From Chloroflexota bacterium (lineage in GTDB: Bacteria; Chloroflexota; Anaerolineae; B4-G1), in contig JAUVSX010000081.1 of NCBI GenBank assembly GCA_030596915.1, positions 1 to 9,689 of the forward strand: DNA of 9,689 nucleotides. Reading direction: 5' to 3'. The translations under genes were made by a program, and so were the position numbers. How positions within the stretch are numbered: the stretch's first letter is position 1; each line of letters opens with the position of its first letter. This document shows positions 1-6,190 of this stretch, piece after piece. Under the pieces are notes generated by a model, which was given only the letters and a program-made list of their open reading frames with translations, made no database searches and was not told where the DNA came from.

Positions 1-615
1 CGGGGCCATCGTGGCATACTCCAGAACTGTCGTGAGCGTCGCGTCCGCGGCCCCTGGCACCCAGGCCTCTCCCCAGCGCTCAGAGAAAACGATTTCGTCC
101 AGCGGTTTCCGCTTGCGTGCCCCAACTAGCCGGCGAACAGTTCCGGTGTGGATGCGGCCCAAGAGGGTCTCCGATGGATAGCCCAATGCACAGACAGCCG
201 CAGCGACCTCGCCGGGCGCCAGGCCAACTTCGTCGCCTGCCTTCCTGTGATCATACGACCCGGTCACCCAGCAGGTGCCCAGTCCGAGCCTGGTTGCCTC
301 CAGGACAACCTGTTCGAGAACGTAGCCCAGGTCAATTCTGGCCAATTGGCTCTCCACAGGCAGTATGCCGGCGAGCAGATAGGGTGCGTTCTGCACGAGG
401 CCATATGACCCGACTACGAAGGTGAGCACCCGTCGGACGGCGTCTCTGCCGCCGACTAGCTCCACGCGCGGCGCCACCTCGGTCAGGTGGTCTGCCATCG
501 CGATGCGGTCAAGCAGTTGGTCGAGCAGGGGCGGCTCGACGTCACGGCCGGCGTAGCTACGAACGCTGACCCGCTGCCTCATAGCGGTCAGGGCTTCTGA
601 ACCTACCGGAATCAC
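1..615 (-). CDS. TM-nitroreductase-type flavoprotein (3' end cut by window)
   Basis: I translated 205 residues on the minus strand; the C-terminus lies beyond base 1. The start of the nitroreductase fold is visible: a helix, then RQRVSVRSY (residues 13-21), the RRSIRxY-type FMN-phosphate contact, then YVLEQVVLEATRLGLGTCWV (98-117), the conserved helix plus GLGTCWV turn. ALGYPSE (143-149) follows, then a second half opening with ARKRKPLDEIVF (166-177), W181 and LEYATMAP (198-205), as in the two-lobed TM1586-type nitroreductases (Pfam TM_nitroreductase). Family members are presumed FMN-dependent NAD(P)H oxidoreductases; the substrate cannot be told. I chose the GTG at 615-613 because it overlaps the upstream stop as GTGA, has GGAGG seven bases before it, and keeps the first helix; an ATG at 582 would remove that helix. 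Translation is probably coupled to the DUF1385 gene. Confidence 0.85.
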   Translation of the reverse strand, partial: MIPVGSEALTAMRQRVSVRSYAGRDVEPPLLDQLLDRIAMADHLTEVAPRVELVGGRDAVRRVLTFVVGSYGLVQNAPYLLAGILPVESQLARIDLGYVLEQVVLEATRLGLGTCWVTGSYDHRKAGDEVGLAPGEVAAAVCALGYPSETLLGRIHTGTVRRLVGARKRKPLDEIVFSERWGEAWVPGAADATLTTVLEYATMAP

Positions 616-1502
616 CGCGCCGCCTCCGTTACGGTGACCCCCTCACTCCTCAACACAGCTCTCAGTGCCGCAATCGCGACCTCCAACATGCCGTCATCTG
701 GCTCGAATACTGTCAGCCGCTGGAGCGCCAGGTTTGGTGCGATTAGCAGTTTCATCCAGGGCCGGTCAGCGACGCGAGCCATCAGGCGAATCAACTCGTA
801 GGCGATGCCGGCGATGACGGGCAGAAGCAGAAGGCGACTCAGCAATCGGTACCCCATCGGGAGATGTCCGAAGGGCGCAAACACGAGCACGGCCAGGAAC
901 GTCAGGGTGAGCAGGAAGGACGTCCCACAGCGCATATGGGCCTTCGGATAGGTTCGCACGCTGCTGACGGTGAGGTCTGCACTCGCCTCATATGCGTTGA
1001 TCGTCTTGTGCTCCGCCCCGTGGTAGGCGAACACCCGTTGTATGTCGGGCAGACGTCCGACCGCCCAGATATAGCCCACGATGAGGAACAGCCGTGCAAC
1101 GCCCTCTAGCAGGCTGACAGCCCATCCTGAGGGGACGAATGAGGAAAGCAGTCCGACGACGAAGGACGGCAGCAAGATGAATAGTCCAACACCGAGGCCG
1201 ATGCCCAAGGCCACCGTGATCCAACTGAAGGGCCCTTCGAGCGACACGTCTTCGCCGGAGGCCACGTCGGCGGACATCATCAGGGTCTTGGTGCCAAGGA
1301 CAAGCGCGTCCCACAGGCTGATGAGCCCCCGGAGGAAGGGGATGCGGATCAGGCGGCCGCCGTAGAGCGTTTGATTGAGCGGCCCCTCCTTGACTACGAT
1401 CTCCCCCTCGGGATCGCGGATTGCGACGGCGAACTTGTGGGTTCCACGCATCATCACTCCCTCAATGACTGCCTGTCCCCCATAATTGAATGGTCTGCTC
1501 AA
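612..1502 (-). CDS. DUF1385 family (YqhQ-like) integral membrane protein
   Basis: A 296-residue protein with the hallmarks of the DUF1385/YqhQ family: GGQAVIEGVMMR (8-19) at the N-terminus, RIPFLRG (53-59), FAYHGAEHKTINAYE (158-172) and HMRCGTSF (189-196). Hydrophobic segments at about 93-121, 130-148, 194-213 and 220-240 place it in the cytoplasmic membrane. The conserved His, Glu, Arg and Cys residues cluster next to the membrane segments and could form a metal or active site, but that is inference; the family has no established biochemical function. The C-terminus ends with the usual LQRLTVFEPDD (260-270) and a short helix. Length is normal for the family. The start is TTG at 1502-1500, preceded by GGGGAGG four bases away; no other in-frame start exists before an upstream stop. 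The nitroreductase start overlaps its stop by four bases. Confidence 0.93.
   Translation of the reverse strand: MSRPFNYGGQAVIEGVMMRGTHKFAVAIRDPEGEIVVKEGPLNQTLYGGRLIRIPFLRGLISLWDALVLGTKTLMMSADVASGEDVSLEGPFSWITVALGIGLGVGLFILLPSFVVGLLSSFVPSGWAVSLLEGVARLFLIVGYIWAVGRLPDIQRVFAYHGAEHKTINAYEASADLTVSSVRTYPKAHMRCGTSFLLTLTFLAVLVFAPFGHLPMGYRLLSRLLLLPVIAGIAYELIRLMARVADRPWMKLLIAPNLALQRLTVFEPDDGMLEVAIAALRAVLRSEGVTVTEAAR
623..627 (-). promoter_or_regulatory. Ribosome binding site of the nitroreductase gene
   Basis: GGAGG on the minus strand lies seven bases before the GTG at 615, inside the end of the DUF1385 gene. It decides the GTG start over the ATG at 582. Confidence 0.7.
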
Positions 1503-1706
1503 TATACCTCCCCTGATCTGTCAGCGTCCGTTTGAGGCAGGACCTAGCCCTACCGGTATCTCAGTCTGGTCCAGCGATCCCTCGGCGCCAGTCTCGGTGA
1601 GCCCCCGTGAGGGTCGTTCATCGCACCCAGACCCGGCCGTGCTGCGGTTCACACCTGTGTGGCTCCGTGGTCTCGCGCGGGCGTTCAGGCTCATCACACT
1701 GGGTCC
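1503..1706. other. 204-base spacer between the WaaE-like GT and the DUF1385 gene
   Basis: No convincing gene on either strand. Short palindromes are present (a CACAC/GTGTG pair, CTGG/CCAG, a GGGTC/GACCC stem) but none resembles an intrinsic terminator with a T tract. I see no strong sigma70-type promoter on the minus strand. The spacer may separate two transcription units or be read through; the sequence alone does not decide. Confidence 0.5.
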
Positions 1707-2444
1707 TCAGCGCTGCCAAAGCCGCCGCAGGACACGATACTTTCTTCCCTCGTAGTAGGCCATCAGAAGGCTCAGCCAAAGCCCGTGCAACCCATCGCGG
1801 ATGCCGCGCAACTGAACAAAACGCCACCAGAACTGCCGCCACGCCTGTGTGAGCGGTGTGTAGACGCTTGGGCGGACCCCTTGCCTACGCAGTATTGCTG
1901 CATCGATGTCACTGTACTTCGTTTGCCGCGAGGTGAAGTCAGCCAGGTCGTCGTAGTTGTAGTGAATGAGCGGGTTCTCCAGGTTTGCCTGCGCACCATC
2001 GACGATCGCCACCTCGTGGACAGGTCGTTCCCAGCGGGCATAGCCGCGGCGAAACAGCCGGAACTGATAGTCTGGATACCAACCACAGCCCAGGGTGAGA
2101 CGCCCGAAGATGTAGTTGTGGCGGGGGACCGACCACCCCACCTCGGGCCGCTCGGCGATCACGCGTCGCACCTCCACCGCGAGCTTTGGAGTGGCCCGCT
2201 CGTCGGCGTCGACGAAGAAGATCCAGTCGGCATCCACGTGATCGATTGCCGCATTCCGCTGTTGGGCGTAGTCCTCGAACGGATGCTGGATCACCCGGGC
2301 CCCCGCCTGCTGGCTGAGTGCGACCGTTCCGTCGGTGCTGAAGCTGTCGAATACCACTTGGCTGTCGGTCCAGCTCAGGCTGGCCAGGCAATCTCCGACG
2401 TTTCGCTCCTCATTGAGCGTCAAGACGACGCCGACCAGGCTCAT
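1707..2444 (-). CDS. GT2 glycosyltransferase, WaaE/KdtX-like
   Basis: A 245-residue family 2 glycosyltransferase with a GT-A fold. TLNEERN (9-15) and DSFSTDGT (33-40) form the nucleotide-sugar binding half. FFVDADE (76-82) carries the DxD metal site (D79, D81), and GCGWYPDYQFRLFRR (119-133) with RWERPVHE (137-144) is typical of WaaE/KdtX-like enzymes that add a sugar to a core or lipid-linked acceptor. The C-terminal 40 residues are rich in Trp, Tyr and Leu (about 205-232) and look like an amphipathic membrane-contact segment. Donor and acceptor are unknown; the LPS-core names of relatives should not be transferred. I chose the ATG at 2444, which overlaps the upstream GT stop as ATGA and has GGGGGA ahead of it, over an in-frame ATG at 2459 that only adds five residues. 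Probably made in the same complex or pathway as the preceding GT. Confidence 0.88.
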   Translation of the reverse strand: MSLVGVVLTLNEERNVGDCLASLSWTDSQVVFDSFSTDGTVALSQQAGARVIQHPFEDYAQQRNAAIDHVDADWIFFVDADERATPKLAVEVRRVIAERPEVGWSVPRHNYIFGRLTLGCGWYPDYQFRLFRRGYARWERPVHEVAIVDGAQANLENPLIHYNYDDLADFTSRQTKYSDIDAAILRRQGVRPSVYTPLTQAWRQFWWRFVQLRGIRDGLHGLWLSLLMAYYEGRKYRVLRRLWQR

Positions 2445-3358
2445 CGAATCCCCCGCCATGCGCGGCGTATCTCTTCACACGCATTGGTCATCTCGGGTGT
2501 AGCCGCCCGCATGCGGCGCATCATTCCAGCCCGAACCATCTGCCGCGCGAGCGCACGTGTCACCGGTCCGTGGAAGCGGTGGTAGAGGCGGGCTCGGCTC
2601 CTCCAGAGGTTGACGAATGATGCGACAGGCACTTGGGCCGAGGATTGACCGGCGTGGTGAATCACCTGGGCGGATGGCACGCAATAGGAGCGCCAGCCCG
2701 CACGGCGCAGGCGCCAGCACCAGTCAATCTCCTCGCAATACATGTGGTATTTCTCGTCCAGAAGGCCGACCTGGCCGATCGCCTTCGTGCGGACCATCAT
2801 CGACGCTCCTAGAGGATGGTCCACTCGGAAGGGTTCCTCACTCTCGTAGTAGCGACTCGGATAGCGCCCGTTCAGGGTCGAATCGTAGAGCCTTGCTGGC
2901 AGCGGGTACAACTCAATGGCCAGTTGGACCAAGCCCGGGAACCGGAAAGCGCCGTGTTGTAGAGAGCCATCGGCGTTCAGGAGCTTGGCGCCGGCTACCG
3001 CTGCCTCGGGCCTGCGCTCAAGGCAGCCCAGGAGCGCGCGCGTCGTCCCCGGAAGCACCTCGGTATCGGGGTTCAACAGCCAAACGTAGCGAATGGCCGG
3101 TGCGTTGGGACCGCGGACCTCGAGGAGTGCCAGGTTGTTGGCCGCCGCGAACCCCAGGTTCTCTTGGTTCGCGATGAGGCGAACCCAGGGAAACCGTTGC
3201 GCTACCTTGCCGGGCGTGCCATCGGTCGAAGCGTTGTCGACTACGAGGATGTCAGCGTCGATACCGGACTGGTTCAGGTCGGACTGCAAGGTCTGCAGAC
3301 ACGTGCTAAGCAGGTCGCGCACGTTCCAACTGACGATCACTACGGCTAGATCGCCCAA
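2441..3358 (-). CDS. GT2 glycosyltransferase, WbbL/rhamnosyltransferase-like
   Basis: A 305-residue family 2 glycosyltransferase of the COG1216 (WbbL) type. In order: VVIVSWN (6-12), VVDNASTDGT (39-48), NLGFAAANN (67-75), LLNPDTE (94-100; the metal-binding acidic motif includes D98), GASMMVR (184-190), and LLDEKYHMYCEEIDWCWRL (199-217) with the E209/E210/D212 cluster that usually supplies the catalytic base, then HHAGQSS (234-240). Relatives transfer rhamnose or other deoxysugars from dTDP donors to polysaccharide or lipid-linked acceptors; the donor here is not determined. It is soluble or peripheral, with a basic C-terminal tail. The start is TTG at 3358-3356, directly abutting the TAG stop of the lipoprotein gene, with an AGGTG sequence about nine bases upstream. 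It overlaps the next GT by four bases, so the three genes are very likely one operon. Confidence 0.9.
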   Translation of the reverse strand: MGDLAVVIVSWNVRDLLSTCLQTLQSDLNQSGIDADILVVDNASTDGTPGKVAQRFPWVRLIANQENLGFAAANNLALLEVRGPNAPAIRYVWLLNPDTEVLPGTTRALLGCLERRPEAAVAGAKLLNADGSLQHGAFRFPGLVQLAIELYPLPARLYDSTLNGRYPSRYYESEEPFRVDHPLGASMMVRTKAIGQVGLLDEKYHMYCEEIDWCWRLRRAGWRSYCVPSAQVIHHAGQSSAQVPVASFVNLWRSRARLYHRFHGPVTRALARQMVRAGMMRRMRAATPEMTNACEEIRRAWRGIR

Positions 3359-4621
3359 CTATGGCACCTGGATGCGGAGAAACACCGGGTCGACCCGGTA
3401 GTTCACCATCGAGATTTCAACGTCCTCGTGGATCAGGGATGCGTAGCAGTACTGGGGATTCCGCGCCCCTACCACGTCTACGAAGCGAATCCCCCCCGTG
3501 ATGAGCGCTCTGCCCCTCGCCGGCAGGTAGGAGTGGCCTTCCTCGTCGACCACCAGGTCGTCCGGCCCGCCCACAGCCCATCGCCACGGATGGTCGGTCG
3601 GGCTCGTCTCGCAGTGGACGGCCACACGGAAGACACCCGACTGCTCGTACTCGCCCAGCGTGGCGTAGTTCTGGTCGCTATCGTACACAGTGCCAGGCGG
3701 AGGGCCGCTCGTACGGATGGGCGTGGCGCTGTCGTTGTCAACGGTCAGCGTGAAGTATAGGGTTTCGCCCAGGGGAATCGTTCCCGCTGACCATTCCACT
3801 TCACCATTGAGGATGTACACCCTTGGCACACCGCCGTTCTCGATCGCCAGGGTGCCCGTCGCCACCGTCCACTGCCCCAGCGCGTCCTGGGCCCGCATTG
3901 TGACGATGTAGACGCCATCAGGCGGCGGGTCGGCTCCCCGATCCACTCCGGCGTCGTAGTCGAACTCGTGCCAGCCGGCTTTGTTGGGCTGTCTGACCGT
4001 CTCCTTCTCCTGCAGGTGATAGCGGACGCCGTCCTCGCCGGTCAGGTAGACGATCAGCTCGTCCACATCCTTCTTGAGGTCCACATTGATGGTCGCTCTG
4101 TCGTTCAGGCCGTCTCTGTTCGGACTGAAGACGGGTGGGTGGATGCTGAAGCCTCGCAGCTCAGGAAGAGAGACGTCCGCATCGCGGACGGTCAGGGTGC
4201 CGGTGACCTGCTCCACTGCCGGCGACGTGGCTTCGCTCGCCTCCACTACCCACTCATAGACACCGTCCTGGAGCACGCGCTTCTCGACCGAGAAACCGGG
4301 GAACTCTTCCCCGGGCAGCGCGTAGCCATCCACGACGCCGGCGAAGTAGACTTCGTAGGGCTCATCGACTGATGGTCCGTGGTGGATATGGTCGCGGGAG
4401 TAGTAGCGCTCGCCGCCCTCATTGACCACGTAGATCGAAACTACCGCAGGGCGCGATAGATCGTAGGCGATGACCAGTACGTCTCGGTCACGGTCTGCAT
4501 TAGGTGTGATCAGGTCATCCGAGAAAGAGACGTCACTGAGCAGAGGCTCGGGCGCGCAGGAACTCAGTGCGAACAGCGCCCCGAGCACTGCTGCCAGCAC
4601 CAGCATCAACCTGATTCGCAA
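3359..4621 (-). CDS. Lipoprotein with tandem FlgD/CHU_C-like Ig modules
   Basis: A 420-residue secreted lipoprotein. The N-terminus MRIR is followed by a hydrophobic stretch and the lipobox LSSC (19-22), so C22 is the predicted lipidated residue. Two related beta-sandwich modules follow. Module A (about 30-148) has ITPNADRDRD (38-47) and LQDGVYEWVVEASE (117-130). Module B (about 156-262) has FSPNRDGLND (165-174), the FlgD-Ig/CHU_C signature, and PPDGVYIVTMRAQD (233-246). A third Ig-like region (about 266-420) has no signature I recognise. No enzymatic motif is seen; a structural or binding role at the outer face of the membrane is inferred. The start is TTG at 4621-4619 with GGAGGA six bases upstream. 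The frame stays open to 5233, but that part is antisense to folC and would bury the signal peptide. The next gene, a GT2, starts at the base after its stop. Confidence 0.85.
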   Translation of the reverse strand: MRIRLMLVLAAVLGALFALSSCAPEPLLSDVSFSDDLITPNADRDRDVLVIAYDLSRPAVVSIYVVNEGGERYYSRDHIHHGPSVDEPYEVYFAGVVDGYALPGEEFPGFSVEKRVLQDGVYEWVVEASEATSPAVEQVTGTLTVRDADVSLPELRGFSIHPPVFSPNRDGLNDRATINVDLKKDVDELIVYLTGEDGVRYHLQEKETVRQPNKAGWHEFDYDAGVDRGADPPPDGVYIVTMRAQDALGQWTVATGTLAIENGGVPRVYILNGEVEWSAGTIPLGETLYFTLTVDNDSATPIRTSGPPPGTVYDSDQNYATLGEYEQSGVFRVAVHCETSPTDHPWRWAVGGPDDLVVDEEGHSYLPARGRALITGGIRFVDVVGARNPQYCYASLIHEDVEISMVNYRVDPVFLRIQVP

Positions 4622-4627
4622 TACAGA

Positions 4628-4633
4628 TCCTCC
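4628..4633 (-). promoter_or_regulatory. Ribosome binding site fixing the lipoprotein TTG start
   Basis: GGAGGA on the minus strand, six bases before the TTG at 4621. With the lipoprotein signal peptide right after it, it sets the start and rules out the longer open frame. It lies inside the 3' arm of an inverted repeat. Confidence 0.75.
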
Positions 4634-4655
4634 GCCAACTGGAATCCGGCGGAAG
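4629..4655 (-). repeat. Inverted repeat covering the lipoprotein RBS and -10 edge
   Basis: In minus-strand RNA, CTTCCGCC (4655-4648) can pair with GGCGGAGG (4636-4629): eight pairs including one G-U, with an 11-base loop. The 3' arm includes most of the Shine-Dalgarno sequence and the 5' arm begins in the last bases of the predicted -10. It could be a protein operator, or a stem that hides the RBS in transcripts entering from upstream. Confidence 0.45.
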
Positions 4656-4662
4656 TATACCA
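4654..4662 (-). promoter_or_regulatory. Extended -10 promoter of the lipoprotein-GT-GT operon
   Basis: TGGTATACT on the minus strand (4662-4654): a TGn extension plus TATACT, one mismatch from consensus. No good -35 is seen at 16-18 bases, as is common for extended -10 promoters. Transcription would start near 4647, about 26 bases before the TTG. Confidence 0.55.
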
Positions 4663-4693
4663 CACGCCTTGCACTGGAGAAGCCAGACGGCAG

Positions 4694-4713
4694 CCGGCCC
4701 GGCCCGGCCCGCC
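4694..4713. repeat. Short CCGGC pentanucleotide repeat
   Basis: Three perfect tandem copies of CCGGC (4694-4708) and one imperfect copy (CCGCC), between the divergent promoters of folC and the lipoprotein operon. Copy number might vary by slippage. Confidence 0.7.
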
Positions 4714-4760
4714 CAGGCGCTGCACCGCGCGTCTGCGTGCTCAGATAGGTTCTGGCGGGG

Positions 4761-4788
4761 TTGCGGATGCCAGGAAAGGGAGTAGAAT
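4761..4788 (+). promoter_or_regulatory. Sigma70-like promoter of folC-lon
   Basis: TTGCGG (4761-4766), a 16-base spacer, then TAGAAT (4783-4788), one mismatch from TATAAT. The predicted start near 4795 gives a leader of about 37 bases before the folC GTG. No CIRCE or HAIR heat-shock operator is visible, though lon is downstream. Confidence 0.55.
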
Positions 4789-4831
4789 CTCCGGCCATTA
4801 CCACGAGCTTTGTGATGAGAAACGAGGTCGG

Positions 4832-6190
4832 GTGGAGTTTCAAGAGGTAATCGCCTACTTTCACAGCCTCACAGACTACGAGAAGACCCGGATCGATCGC
4901 TACGCGCCGGAAACACTGGATCTGTCTCGGGTTGAGAGGCTGCTGGACACCCTGGGCGGTCCGCAGCGCCGCTTCCCTTCGGTGCACATCACGGGCACAA
5001 AAGGCAAGGGCTCCACGGCGGCTATGATCGAAGCGTGCCTCCGGGTTGCCGGCCGTTGCACCGGTTTCTATTCGTCGCCCCATCTGCACACATTCCGCGA
5101 GCGCATCCAGGTGAATGGGCAGAAGATCCCGCGCGAGGAAGTCGTTAGTTTGGCGGACGAGGTCCGCCCGCAGATCGACGGGATACCCGGCGTGACTACG
5201 TTCGAGGCCATCACGGCGCTGGGGATGCTGCACTTCGCCCGAATGGGCGTCGATGTCGGCGTCATTGAGGTGGGACTTGGAGGCCGCCTCGACGCGACAA
5301 ACATCTTGATCCCGGAGGTGTCCGTCATCACGTCAGTGAGCCTGGACCATACCTATCTGCTTGGCGATACGCTGGCTGAGATAGCGTTTGAGAAGGCCGG
5401 CATCATCAAGCCCGGCGTTCCGGTGGTGAGCGCCCCGCAACGTGGCGAAGCGGCGCGGGTCATTGAGGACGTGAGTCGAGAGCGAGGGGCTACGCTCACG
5501 CTCGTTGGGCGCGATTGGGTCTTTGAGCCCGGCCCCGCCAACTTGGACGGTCAGGATTTCCGCATCTGCCGGACTGTCGCCGGCGCGTCACCGTTTGACG
5601 GTGAGTACTGGCTGCCCCTGTTGGGCCGCCACCAGATCGAGAACGCGGCGAACGCGGTCGCCACGCTTGATGTCCTGCGCGAGCGCGGGTTTGATATCCC
5701 GGTCGAGGCGGTGCGCGAGGGGCTGCGCGTCGTACACTGGCCGGGACGGCTGGAGGTACTTAGTCGCGATCCGCTGGTCGTGGTGGATTGCGCTCATAAC
5801 CCCTATTCGGCCCGGATACTGTCCGAGGCACTGGACGAGTGGTTTCCGGGTCAGCGCTGGGTGGTGGTGTTCGGCGCCTCTGTCGACAAGGACATCGCGG
5901 GAATGCTTGGAGCGCTGTTGGCGCTCAGCGAGTACATGATCGTGACTCGTTCGGACCATCCCAGAGCCGCCGCGCCGATCAGCCTTGCTGACATCGTCGC
6001 AGAGGTAGGGGGAGGCGCAGAGGTAAGTGTGAATGTGGGGAAAGCCATTCAGCGGGCGCTCGACGTGATGGGCTCAGGGGGCGGGCTCCTGGTGACTGGT
6101 TCGATCTTCGTTGTCGCCGACGCGCGCGAGGCGTGGGCGCAATACACGGGTGACCCATTGCCCGATTGTGAAGGTGACTCTAGCACATGA
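4832..6190 (+). CDS. folC: Dihydrofolate/folylpolyglutamate synthase FolC
   Basis: A 452-residue Mur-ligase-family enzyme that joins glutamate to dihydropteroate and/or extends polyglutamate tails on folates, using ATP in the cytoplasm. In order: the P-loop GTKGKGS (55-61), SSPHLHTFRERI (81-92), TTFE (122-125), VIEVGLGGRLDATN (144-157), SLDHTYLLGDT (170-180), FEKAGI (186-191) with K188 as the likely carbamylated metal-bridging lysine, LLGRHQIENAANA (263-275), WPGRLEV (303-309) and VVDCAHNP (317-324). Length is typical. The sequence does not show whether it has both activities; no separate folC copy is in view. The start is GTG at 4832 with GAGGT just upstream; an ATG at 4815 is out of frame. 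Its stop overlaps the lon start as ATGA, so the two genes are almost certainly cotranscribed. Confidence 0.96.
   Translation: MEFQEVIAYFHSLTDYEKTRIDRYAPETLDLSRVERLLDTLGGPQRRFPSVHITGTKGKGSTAAMIEACLRVAGRCTGFYSSPHLHTFRERIQVNGQKIPREEVVSLADEVRPQIDGIPGVTTFEAITALGMLHFARMGVDVGVIEVGLGGRLDATNILIPEVSVITSVSLDHTYLLGDTLAEIAFEKAGIIKPGVPVVSAPQRGEAARVIEDVSRERGATLTLVGRDWVFEPGPANLDGQDFRICRTVAGASPFDGEYWLPLLGRHQIENAANAVATLDVLRERGFDIPVEAVREGLRVVHWPGRLEVLSRDPLVVVDCAHNPYSARILSEALDEWFPGQRWVVVFGASVDKDIAGMLGALLALSEYMIVTRSDHPRAAAPISLADIVAEVGGGAEVSVNVGKAIQRALDVMGSGGGLLVTGSIFVVADAREAWAQYTGDPLPDCEGDSST

Noticed and set aside
117..425. Short plus-strand frames at the left edge
   Set aside because: They lie opposite the nitroreductase, whose minus-strand translation shows the family motifs.
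1659..2585. 308-codon plus-strand frame
   Set aside because: It is the shadow of the WaaE-like GT2 and part of the next GT; the minus-strand proteins carry clear GT2 motifs and this translation has none.
4779..4792. GGAG/CTCC dyad around the folC -10 as an operator
   Set aside because: Only four pairs around TAGAAT; expected by chance at this GC content.
4622..5233. N-terminal extension of the lipoprotein frame up to 5233 on the minus strand
   Set aside because: It is antisense to the conserved start of folC, has no family signature, and would put the lipobox in the middle of the protein. The TTG at 4621 has a good RBS.
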